NCBI GenBank assembly: GCA_030272585.1
Contig: BSYQ01000002.1
Span: 8,769,116-8,833,115, forward strand
Length of the DNA: 64,000 nucleotides
Direction: 5' to 3'
Source of the DNA: Bryopsis sp. KO-2023
Taxonomy: Eukaryota > Chlorophyta > Ulvophyceae > Bryopsidales > Bryopsidaceae
The position numbers and the translations under genes are program-made. The notes under the pieces are model-generated. The model was given only the letters and a program-made list of their open reading frames with translations, did no database searches and was not told where the DNA came from. Shown here piece after piece: positions 21,364 through 31,320 of the stretch. Within the stretch, counting starts at the first letter, position 1; each line of letters starts with the position of its first letter.

Positions 21364-22941
21364 ATCTCCTATATCAAAGGCAAGGCTAATGTGTTAGCAG
21401 ATGCTCTCTCCCGCAGTGTTCCTAAGCCCGTGGAAACTGCGATGAACATTTCCACTTGGCAAGTGCATCAAGCAAGCCAAGACGAGTGGAAACAAGCCCT
21501 CCAAGCTGATAACTCCTTGGTGAAGATATTGCGGCAGCTTGAGAGTGGCGAGGAAGTTGAGGGATATTTCCTCCGAGAGGGAATACTCTGGACGGTCCCA
21601 AAGAGAGGATTAGTCGAGAAAGTGGTGGTTCCTAAAGGCCAGCGCAATAAGATTATGAAGGAGTGCCATGAGACACCTTCAGCCGGCCATACAGGACCAG
21701 CGCGAACAGGAGAAATCCTAGCGCGGCGATATTGGTGGAAGGGGTGGATGAATGAGTTGAAGGCATTTGTGCGCGAATGCCCTGTGTGCCAACAAATAAA
21801 GGCTGACACACAGAAGCCTATGGGCTTACTTCAACCCCTGCCAATACCTGAGCGGAAGTGGGAGCAGATTACCACTGACTTGGTGACAGATCTACCAGCA
21901 TCCAATGGGTTTAGTGCTGTAGCTGTCTTTGTCGATAGACTTACCAAGTTTGTGCATTTCGCTCCATGTACTAAAGAGATTACCGCTGCAGGATACGCCC
22001 AACTTTTTATCGAACATGTTTACCGCAATCATGGCCTACCTAAAGTGATTGTGTCTGATAGAGACCCTCGCTTTACCAGCAAGTTCTGGCAGACGCTTTT
22101 TAAAGCTCTGGGTACAGAGATTCGTATGAGTACAGCTTACCACCCTCAGACAGATGGGCAGAGTGAGGTTACCATACGTACTCTGGAAAATTTCTTAAGG
22201 CCATATGCTGAGAGGTATCCCCATAAGTGGGTTGAGTATTTACCTACAGCAGAGTTTGCAGCAAACAATGCAGTGAATGCGAGTACAGGGTTCGCACCTG
22301 CATACTTGATGTATGGGTACCATCCAGAAACACCAAACATTGGTGGGACGGCAACGCAATTTCAAGTGGAAGCAGTTAAGACAATGGTAGCACGGATGGC
22401 ACAGGACTTAGATACCGCAAAAGCATATTACTCTAGAGCACAACACAGAATGTGTGTGAGTGCAAACAAGAAGAGGAAAGATATTGCTTTTGAGAAAGGG
22501 GATAAAGTCCTGATAAAAAGCCGTTTTATTCCGTTGGCTGCTTTGAACAAAGTGAGTCCCAAACTGCGCCGTCGATTTGTGGGTCCCTTTGAAATTGTGG
22601 AGAAAATATCAAAGGTGGCTTACAGAGTTCAACTTCCGGAAACATGGCTCATTCACCCAGTGTTTCATGTTTCTAAGTTCAAGCGTTATCACGCCTCGAG
22701 TGATAACAGCAGGCAGATACAACCTCCAGAAGGAGAGTTGATTGGTAGCGAAGTAGAGTATGAGGTCGAAAATATCCTAAGGGCTAGAGGTAAACGAAAT
22801 CGTGAATACCTAGTGCTGTGGAAAGGATACGATCTACTTGACGCTACTTGGGAACCTGAAGCTAATCTGGTTAACGCACCAGATATACTTCGCGCATTTA
22901 AAGAGAAAGAAAGAAAAGAGTTGCAGAAAGGAAGAGAATAG
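21364..22941 (+). pseudogene. pol: Pol of copy B, C-terminal part (integrase, chromodomain)
   Basis: Continues pol after hAT-2: the end of the RNase H tether (ADALSRS), the integrase zinc region, the D,D(35)E core, GPF and the chromodomain, to the TAG at 22939-22941. There are no further lesions. The frame also runs upstream into hAT-2, but that stretch is transposon sequence. Excision of hAT-2 with one target copy would leave pol continuous. Confidence 0.93.
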
Positions 22942-23078
22942 GGAAACAGAGTGTTTGATGGCTAAGGTGGAACTCCTTATAGCAAGGGGACGCGAAAAAG
23001 GATACCTTAGAAAAACTCTGTCGACTTCCAAACCAACTCTTTATCTTTAATGCGTTAGGTGCCTAAGTTATTTGGCTG

Positions 23079-23084
23079 GCGCAG
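23079..23084 (+). other. Deletion scar where ORF3 was lost (copy B)
   Basis: After pol, sequence equal to copy A up to base 3259 joins sequence equal to copy A from 5370. GCGCAG stands at both deletion ends in A (3254-3259 and 5364-5369) and once here. About 2.11 kb is missing, including the TATA-like box and nearly all of ORF3. Confidence 0.85.
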
Positions 23085-23291
23085 GCACAGCGTTAAGGAG
23101 GAGGGAAAAGGAGTTATCGTCGACCAAGTGTGTGCGTGCAGCAGCTGTCAGAGACGTCAGAGCAAGAGACAGGTCCAAGACAGTTGGGTGTGGGTATGGG
23201 AGTGGGTGAGTTTTGTGTTTGTGTTTTTGTGTTTTTGTTTTTCTTTGTGTTTTGGTGTGCGTGGGCGCCCACTTTTTGCGGGGGGGGCGTA

Positions 23292-23714
23292 TGTTAGTCT
23301 TTTAGCGCTATACGAGGTAGTTTGGGATAGAGCCGAGGGTGGCTGACGCATGTGGGTTCACGAGTAAGACAGATTAGACCCAGAGTTTGGGGCATGCGTC
23401 AGCGTACTACACTTAGGGGTACTTAAGAGGCCCACTCGTTGTTTTGACACTCATAGTTACTTTGTAAGAACTCGGGATTCGTGGGATTGGTGTGTTCCCG
23501 CTTGTGTGTGTGTTTGTGTGTGTGTGTGTGTTAAGTGTTTGCCTGACGCAATCACTTCCCAACCCAAGTGCTCTAGTAGCGTTCACAACCGCGCTAGCTA
23601 GAGAGTTGTCTAAAGCAACAAACCCCACAAGTATACTTGCGTTAGCCAGCAAGTTATCACGAATCCAACCAACACAGCCGACCACTATTGCGTCACCCAC
23701 AAGCTTCACTATCA
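23292..23714 (+). repeat. 3' LTR of copy B
   Basis: TGTTAG...CTATCA, 423 bp, preceded by the G-rich polypurine tract and followed by the target duplication GGTAT. Confidence 0.95.
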
Positions 23715-23751
23715 GGTATGCAGTTAGAGTCGGGTGGATTGTACTGATCAA

Positions 23752-24173
23752 CAGACATGGGCTGAGACCCCTGTGCACAGGACAGGACAGAACAGACAGT
23801 CTGTTCTGTGCACAGGGTCGGACCTGTGCTGCACAGGTGCACAGACCTGTACAGCACAGCACAGACAGGGTCTGTGCAAAGTCTGTGCAAGGTCTGTGCA
23901 GGTCTTTGCACAGTCTGTGCAGTTTCTGTGCAGACTCTGTGCACAGTCTGTGCACATTCTGTGCGGATTCTGTGCAGTTCGGTGCTGTGCTGTGCAGTCT
24001 GTGCACCTGTGCAGCACAGGTCCGACCTGTGCACAGAACAGACAGTCTGTTCTGTTCTAGCCTGTGGAATTTCGAAAAACAGGACAGGACAGCACAGGGT
24101 GCACAGGACCCGCACAGAACCCTGTCCTGTGCGATGCACAGGACAGGGGTCTGTCCTGTGCAGCCCATGACTG
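23752..24173. mobile_element. MITE-1, non-autonomous hAT-like element rich in CTGTGCA
   Basis: The terminal inverted repeats CAGACATGGGCTG and (reverse complement of the right end) CAGTCATGGGCTG are flanked by the 8-bp duplication CTGATCAA (23744-23751 and 24174-24181). Inside are dozens of CTGTGCA/TGCACAG motifs in both orientations and no gene. The open frames here are by-products of this low-complexity sequence. A second copy (MITE-2) is split by hAT-1. Confidence 0.92.
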
Positions 24174-24181
24174 CTGATCAA

Positions 24182-24570
24182 CATGGTTAGAGTTGGTTGT
24201 TCAGTTGTAGGAGTTTGACAGTACGATCCTGTGGAGTATAAAGGGACAATGTTTTCTGTGTAATCATCTCAGTGTGCTATATCCCAAACCCCTGTGTACG
24301 ATTCACTCCGCACTCAGTGAAGACATCTTCGCAAAGAAGTCGTACCCAGTCAACTTCAAAATCTACCATTTCACACTGATTTCACAGAGATTGATCTCTG
24401 TAGTAGATCTAAGAAAAGATGACCCCAGCGATCAAACAAAAATATACAAGTCCGTCCAGTCGGACTGATGACGTCATGTCAGACTGATTACGTAAAAATT
24501 ACGTAATCACCAAAAAATTCACAGCCAAAAATCCGCATATTACGTAATCATGACTCAGCATGACTAATTT
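24182..24570. other. Stretch without a recognised gene
   Basis: About 390 bp between MITE-1 and the 45-bp satellite. It includes GAGTATAAAGGG at 24232-24243, a possible but unsupported TATA-like motif, and a cluster of TTACGTAA and GACGTC palindromes from 24460 to 24550. No coding sequence is seen. Confidence 0.4.
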
Positions 24571-24574
24571 TGTC

Positions 24575-24882
24575 CAGTCGGTCATAGCAGCAAACCGTAC
24601 CACAGTCCGACATCCAGGTTTGTCGGTCATAGCGCCAGAGTGTACGGCAGTCCGACATACAGATTTGTCGGTACTTGTACTGCAGTCCGACATACAGATT
24701 TGTCGGTCATAGCATCCACTTGTACTGTAGTCCGACATACAGATTTGTCGGTCATAGCATCCATTTGTACTGCAGTCCGACATACAGGTCTGTCGGTCAT
24801 AGCATCCACTTGTACTGCAGTCCGGCATACAGATTTGTCGGACATAGCGCCAGAGAGTACGGCAGTCCGTCATCCCGGTTTG
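24575..24882. repeat. 45-bp satellite, left part
   Basis: About seven tandem copies of a 45-bp unit containing CCGACATACAGATTTGTCGG, whose ends are inverted (CCGACA/TGTCGG). The array continues at 39506-39835 on the other side of MITE-2, so it was one array before that insertion. Confidence 0.9.
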
Positions 24883-24977
24883 TCCGTGATCAGACATGGG
24901 CTGAGACCCCTGTGCACAGGACAGGACAGAACAGACTGTCTGTTCTGTGCACAGGGTCGGACCCATACTATGGATCC

Positions 24978-25310
24978 GATCACGATCTAATCGGTCACGG
25001 ATTGATCGGTCCGACCGATCAAATCGTGATCGGGTTTTCCCGATCAGATCGATCGCCGATCAAATCGGTTTGGCCGATCATCGATGGAGATCGGCCGATC
25101 ACCATTCTGATCGGCTGACCGATGAAATCGGCCGACTATGAACGGCCGATCACGATCACACCGTTCGACATCGGCCGATCAAGCGCCGACCGGGCGAGGC
25201 GCTTGATCGTGATCGTGGTCGTGATCGGTTGCGCCGTTCAAAGTCGGTTCGCGCCGATTATGATCGGCGCAAGGCCGATTATGATCGGCCCCTCGTTACG
25301 TAGCCGCATC
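24978..25310. repeat. Left subterminal GATCGG-rich region of hAT-1 copy 2
   Basis: Dense CGATCA/TGATCG motifs in both orientations, the mirror of 9140-9466. Likely transposase-binding sites. Translations of this region are Arg/Asp/Ser-rich noise. Confidence 0.7.
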
Positions 25311-25629
25311 TGGTCATGCTTGGCGCCGGTGGTTACTCACGGTCTGTTCGTACACGGATTCTGTTCCCATCAACACCTTATACTGCTCAGGTCACCTCGT
25401 GGCCACTCGCGACGTGGAAAATGGTTCGGCATGGAAAGGGAAAAGCGCGCGTTACTGCCCCAAAACAGCTGCACCGTATCTTCGGACCACAGAGGCGGAG
25501 TGGATCTGGAACCGGATCTGCGGAGGGTTTGGGAAGTCGTCCTGAGGGCAGTGTTCCATCGGTGGAGCAACAGGGCTCAGGGCGAACGTCCGACCCCGAA
25601 AACAGTGCGTTACTCCAATTTCTGAGCTG

Positions 25630-28065
25630 GTGTGTTGCTTTGTTTTCAACCTGGTCACTGGAGGTGACTGCCTTGTGCAACTGACTCAGCTAGGGGGGTG
25701 GGTGAAGTGTTTGTGCTGCCCTGCAGTGATAGGATCTGGTACAATTGAGACACTGCTGATTGCAGATGTGAATCCAGATGGTGGGAAGCAGGGTAATACC
25801 TGGGTTGATCCGATGTTTGTGACAAATGAAGCTGGAAAGCTGATGCTGTTCAAGGATCAACGTAACAAGACTGTTGTATCATGCAGAATCTGTGGTGACA
25901 ACCTTGTATATATCAAGGGTGGCAGGATCCCACTTGTCAACCATGCAGCCAAACATGGTATCAGAAGCAGCACTGAACTGGACCTGGCTGTTAGTGTTGG
26001 ATTCGATGTTTATCGAGCACAAGTTGTAGAGCATGAGGAAAGGAATCAGAAACGGAGCCGACAGGGGGAAAAGATCATATCGTTTGGGAAGCAAAAAACC
26101 CTGACATACGTCTCAAAATGGGGGGCCACTTCCCGGGAGTTCAAACAGTATCGGGACAAGGTGATGTGCTTTGTGGTCAGTACTGGGGCACCGTTCAGAA
26201 TCGTGGAAGACGACCACTTTCGCAAACTCTGCAGCCAACTGAACGCATCTGCTCCGGCTCTGTCGGCCAAATCCATGTCCCATTGTGTTGGTCAGGCTGC
26301 CAAGGATCTGAGGAAGAAGTTGCAGGAACTGAATCTGACCAGATTTAGACCCTGTTTTGTTGCTGACGGGTGGTCCCAGCAACACAAGCACTGGCTTGCC
26401 ATGGGCGCCGTGTATATCCACCGGGATCTGGAACGGGACATGTTCGAACTGAAGCGGATCAGCCTCGGCACCTGGGAGATGAACGGAACTGCAACTGCTA
26501 AGATGATCTGCCAAAAAATGAACGAAATCAGGAAGGAGTTCAATCTGGATCAGTATCGGGCCAGCATAGTCACAGATCATGAGGCCAGGATGGGTCTCGC
26601 TTGCGAGCAGGAGAATCTGTACGACTGGCACGGATGCGGAACCCATCGGATCAACCTCGGTGTCAAGAAAGCCTTCAAGCACGCCCCAACTGATCTGAGC
26701 AATTTAGTGACCAGGGTACACGACATCTGCAGGACCGTCATGGGTGCCTCCACTCATTGGGAAAAGCTGAAGGAGTTTCAGATCAATCGGGTGGGGAAAG
26801 AACGAGCTGAACAGGAAGCACAACGTGCCCAGGCTGCCCGCCAATTGGTGGCTGATCAGATCGCTTCATCGACGGGTGCCTCAGGGGTAGGCATCAGCAT
26901 GGTTGATCAGACCCTGCCTGTAGATTTAGAGGAGGAGGTTCAGATTGTGGATGCTCCAGAAGAGGAGGCTAATGAGAACGAAGACCTGAGTCAGGAGCAA
27001 GCTGACCAAATAGCACCTGACCGGATGTATTCAAGCGATGAAGAACCTTGTCCCGACGATCTGGATGATGTGGAGGAACCTGTCGACTGCCCTGGACCTG
27101 TTCGGAGATCACAGAAAGTGCTGAGATTGACCTTGGAAGTGGAGACCCGCTGGAATTCAACCTGGTATATGATACATCGGTTTCTGATCCTGAAACCTGA
27201 TTTGATCAAGCTCCTTGTACTCCTTCCCCCCCAATACATGCTCAGCTCTGAAGACTGGAGTACCCTGCTGGAATTGTACCACACTCTGAAGCCATACAAG
27301 GAAGCCACGAAAGTATTGGAGGCAGAAAAAAAGGTTACGGGCAGTGCCGTTCTGATGCTCATGGCCCGGATCAGTGCTGCGGTAGACGCCATGGTGTTTC
27401 AGGATCAAAATGTGACAGCCTTTCGGGACAAACTCCGCACCTTCATGGACAAGGAATTCGATGACCCCGAATGGCTCCTGGCAGTGGGGTGCATGCAGCA
27501 TCTGGATCCGACCCGCCTGGCACTGGACGACCCTGAGCTGACTCGGTATCTGTGGGGATCCCGGGGAGCCTTTCCAAAACTGGTGCACCAATATCCCAGG
27601 CCTGATCAGTGGGTTGCAGATGTGCTGAAGGAGTGCGTGCACCTGATGGAGGAATACTAGGGCAGATCAGAAAACAACCCAACAGTTCCCCCTCACCGCG
27701 AACGAGGAGATCGAAGGAAAAAAAAGAAAAATGAGAATCCAGAACGGGACTGGCTGAGTGTGTGTCCTCCTCCTTCTGGTCCGGGCGGTTCTTTGTCTGA
27801 GGAGTGGAACAGATTTTGTGGGGTGAGAAGAGTGATTCAAAGTACTGCATCTGTTCTGGATTGGTGGAGGGTACACCAAATTGTGTTCCCAACAGTTTCG
27901 GCGCTGGCTGCGGAATACCTTTGCATCCCTGCCTCCAGCGCATCTGTTGAGCGGATGTTCAGTGTGAATGGACATCAGCTCAACAAGCGCAGGAGGCAGA
28001 TGGAGGTGTCCAAAGTGCGGGATCTGACCTTGATCCGGGACAATCTGCATATGCTCAGTGAATGA
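25630..28065 (+). pseudogene. hAT-1 transposase (copy 2), split by one in-frame stop
   Basis: The same gene as at 6365-8800 with very few differences. It has 676 residues up to TAG 27658-27660, then 134 residues in the same frame to TGA 28063-28065. Domain order is BED finger, RNase H-like hAT catalytic region with an acidic insert, RW motif, then the dimerisation domain. The segment between the stop and the last domain is basic (HRERGDRRKKKK) and could be a linker. The GTG at 25630 is only the first possible start in the frame; the real N terminus may lie on an upstream exon beginning at ATG 25421 (MVRHGKGKARV), joined by a GT-AG intron. That splice is a proposal. Confidence 0.85.
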
Positions 28066-28130
28066 TCTGTTCTGTCCTGTTTTGCCTAGGTTCTTCTTGG
28101 ATGGGTGGGTGCTGGGTATACATGTTCTGA

Positions 28131-28321
28131 TATGTTCTGCTGACCTGTTTTTTTTTTATATGTTGTGTTTTTTTTGATATGTTGTGTTTTTTTTGATATG
28201 ATGTTTTTTTTTTGATATGATCTAGCCTGTTTTTTTTTTTGATATGATCTGGCCTGTTTTTTTTGTTGATATGATTTGGCCTGTTTTTTTTTTGGATATG
28301 ATCTGGCCTGTTTTTTCTGGA
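28131..28321. repeat. T-rich minisatellite of hAT-1 copy 2
   Basis: Mirror of the array at 6112-6300, downstream of the transposase stop: units with GATATGATCTGGCCTG and T-runs. Confidence 0.8.
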
Positions 28322-28433
28322 GATGTAAACAAGATTTCAGAACTTCAAAAGTGTCTTAACATTTATGAATCATTTCCAAGTTGGAAATTCCAACCCTTAA
28401 GACTCCAAAACACATAACTCAGGGCTGAGCAGC

Positions 28434-28859
28434 TGATAGTGAAGCTTGTGGGTGACGCAATAGTGGTCGGCTGTGTTGATTGGATTCGTGATAACTTGCT
28501 GGCTAACGCAAGTATACTTGTGGGGTTTGTTGGTTTAGACAACTCTCTAGCTAGCGCGGTTGTGAACGCTACTAGAGCACTTGGGTTGGGAAGTGATTGC
28601 GTCAGGCAAACACTTAACACACACACACACAAACACACACACAAGCGGGAACACACCAATCCCACGAATCCCGAGTTCTTACAAAGTAAAGTGAATAAGA
28701 ATGTCAAAACAACGAGTGGGCCTCTTAAGTACCCCTAAGTGTAGTACGCTGACGCATGCCCCAAACTCTGGGTCTAATCTGTCTTACTCGCGAACCCACA
28801 TGCGTCAGCCACCCTCGGCTCTATCCCAAACTACCTCGTATAGCGCTAAAAGACTAACA
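28434..28859 (-). repeat. 3' LTR of copy C
   Basis: On the plus strand it starts TGATAG and ends CTAACA. It matches the 5' LTR at 38113-38538. The C-run just after it is the polypurine tract read on the other strand. Confidence 0.95.
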
Positions 28860-29055
28860 TACGCCCCCCCCCGCAAAAAGTGGGCGCCCACGCACACCAA
28901 AACACAAAGAAAAACAAAAACACAAAAACACAAACACAAAACGCACCCACTCCCATACCCACACCCAACTGTCTTGGACCTGTCTCTTGCTCTGACGTCT
29001 CTGACAGCTGCTGCACGCACACACTTGGTCGACGATAACTCCTTTTCCCTCCTCC

Positions 29056-30870
29056 TTAACGCTGTTCCTGCGCGTGCGCTTGCTGAATAGCACGCTGCTC
29101 CCGCGCATGCGCTTGCTGCACTGCACGATACCGGACACAGGGATCAAATGCGGCAGCCACCCTCTTGGACTTAAGGAATGGCAGATCCCTTGTGATGCCG
29201 GACACCTTGAGCTGCCGCTTCACACACATGTTGCAGTGTGGCAACTTCTCGTGCTCAGCCGGGAACGGAGGGATTTCTTCGAACGTCGAGCGTGTCAGCT
29301 TCAACATATGGGCAGGTAGAGAGAATGGGGAGACGGTGGCGATGGACTTGTTGTCCACTTCCGCGACTTTTTGGACCGCCGTGACGATGCGCCCCAGCAT
29401 CGAGTATGCCAACCAATGAGCATCACACACGAGGTGATACCCACAAGGAAGGACGGAATACTTCTTCTGCGTCAGCCGCTGAGCACTTGCTTGCATTGGG
29501 CTTCTCCCGCACCAAATGCACATGGGCAACTCGTGAAAGTGCCGGTTGCCGCGGTAATTTTGCAAGGCTCGGTCCCTGGGGTTAGTATATTGGACCTTCG
29601 GCCATTTCTCTGACGCAGTGATGGGGTTGCAAGCCTCCTCGATATCCTCCCGTGACAGGTTCACTTCACTGGGTGCAGCATCCACTTTGTCTTGAGCAGC
29701 CGCCTTTAGTCTTCTGAGCTTAACCTTTTCTCGGAAAGCCCGAAGTGCTGCTTCTGTTGGAGCTAACTCCAACGGTGGATGGACCGCACGCTGAACCTCT
29801 GTCACCTAGCTTGGCCCTTCATCATTCCTTATTTCCCCGTCCTCCAGTTCAGAACTAGGACCTTCGAGCCTAGGAGGTGGACTGCCGAAGTCAATTTCTT
29901 CGTTAAAATCCAAGTCCAAAAGCTCCTCCTCTCTCATGTCGAATAAGTCCTCCCCCGGTGCTATTGCGGTAGCCTCATCTCCGGGAGTCTGAACTGTTGG
30001 CGCTGGTTGTGAGGGTGCTGGAGTCTTTAATGCGGCAGCCTTTAACTTGAGTAACAAGTTGGCTCTTGCTGCATCTCCAGGCATACGATCCCTCGGTGGC
30101 TCACCACCTTCATCGTCACCGTCCTCTCGCCTTCTCTTTCCGTGTGGATCTTCATCCCTACACGGCGAGCTTGGACGTTTGTTTTTCCCTTTCCCCTGGC
30201 CCTTGCTTGAGCCTCCCGCATCATCGTCCTTGGACGGTTCCAGATCAAGTGTTGCGTTTGACAACAGAACTTGGACTTGGCGATCCAGTTCTTCGCGTAC
30301 CCGTGGTGCTGGTACCGGCGGGTTCAAACGCAGCATCTTGTCCGTTGTTTCGCTCTGCACTTGAAGTTTTTCAGAGCCGTCTCTGAGGGACTCTCCCAGC
30401 AAATCGATCTGCAGCTCTTGTTCTGCCAATTCCTTCTCAAGGTTGTTGGCTGCTGCACTCCACGCGGTTGCTACAGCTCGCTGCAGCGTTTCCTCTACCG
30501 CGGTAAATCGATCCACCATTCCCCCGAGAGCTTGCTTACGGAGGTCATTCTCACGATGGTTAGCCATCATGTGAGATTGGAACCTTTGCTTTTTCAGCTT
30601 CATGGCTTCCAATTTTTCTTCCAAGACCTTAGTCTTGTCCTCCGCTTCTTTCTTTTCCGCCTCCGCCTTATCCTTGGCTTTTTCCGCTGCCTCCTTCGCA
30701 GCCTCAGCTGCTTTCGTCCGGTCACTCAACTCTGTGAGCTGCCGGGTTAAGGCCTCATTGTTCTGCAGCACCTCCTCTGCGGTCGTAACAAAGTGCTGCA
30801 GCTCCTCTTCTTTTTGAGCTACCTCCGCTTCCAACCTCGCAATAATTGCGGCGGGTGTGTCGGCAGCCAT
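29056..30870 (-). pseudogene. ORF3 of copy C, broken by a TAG
   Basis: The counterpart of 3567-5381 with the same ATG (30868-30870) and stop position. The glutamine codon CAG in the PSQVTEV context of copy A is TAG here (29806-29808), splitting it into about 354 and 249 residues. The coiled coil and acidic part lie before the stop, the Cys/His module after it. Everything else is intact and nearly identical to A, so the change is recent, unless the stop is read through. Confidence 0.88.
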
Positions 30871-31320
30871 TATGTTTGTCGGAAAGAAAGATATAAACAA
30901 CGGTTTGTGCGTCTTTAGACTCTTTTTCACTCAGGAGCTCGCTCCGTTTACACAAACACTAGGGCAAAATGGTTCGAGGGCTGCGCTTATAAGGCTGGGT
31001 GACTCGTACACTTTCCTCGTTGAGTTATTGGGGTGAGACACCAACGTTTCGCTCGGTTGGAGTCTCGTCAAGACCACCTCAACACGTCACTTGATAGGGG
31101 TTTTCTCGGAACAACCACACTATCTCGAATGTGACATCGTTTGCCCGGTTTCTAAAGTACTACTGAAGCTACACTTACTGCGCCAGCCAAATAACTTAGG
31201 CACCTAACGCATTAAAGTTAAAGAGTTGGTTTGGAAGTCGACAAAGTTTTTCTAAGGTATCCTTTTTCGCGCCCCCTTGCAATAAGGAGTTCCACCTTAG
31301 CCATCAAACACTCTGTTTCC

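Larger units (their letters stand above)
12371..23714 (+). mobile_element. Ty3/gypsy chromovirus copy B, full length, with nested hAT-2
   Basis: Both 423-bp LTRs are present and look identical, which implies a recent insertion. A 5-bp target duplication GGTAT flanks it (12366-12370 and 23715-23719). Gag is intact. Pol is interrupted by hAT-2 at 18001, and the third ORF has been removed by a deletion. It could only move with proteins supplied by a relative such as copy C. Confidence 0.96.

Noticed and set aside
23492-24190. Open frames of 120-250 codons over the MITE (Cys/His/Thr-rich)
   Set aside because: Overlapping frames on both strands come from the CTGTGCA repeats, which lack stops; no domain is present.
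24575-24882. CRISPR-like array from regular 45-bp repeats
   Set aside because: The units are contiguous and vary along their whole length; there are no unique spacers, and this is a eukaryotic chromosome end.
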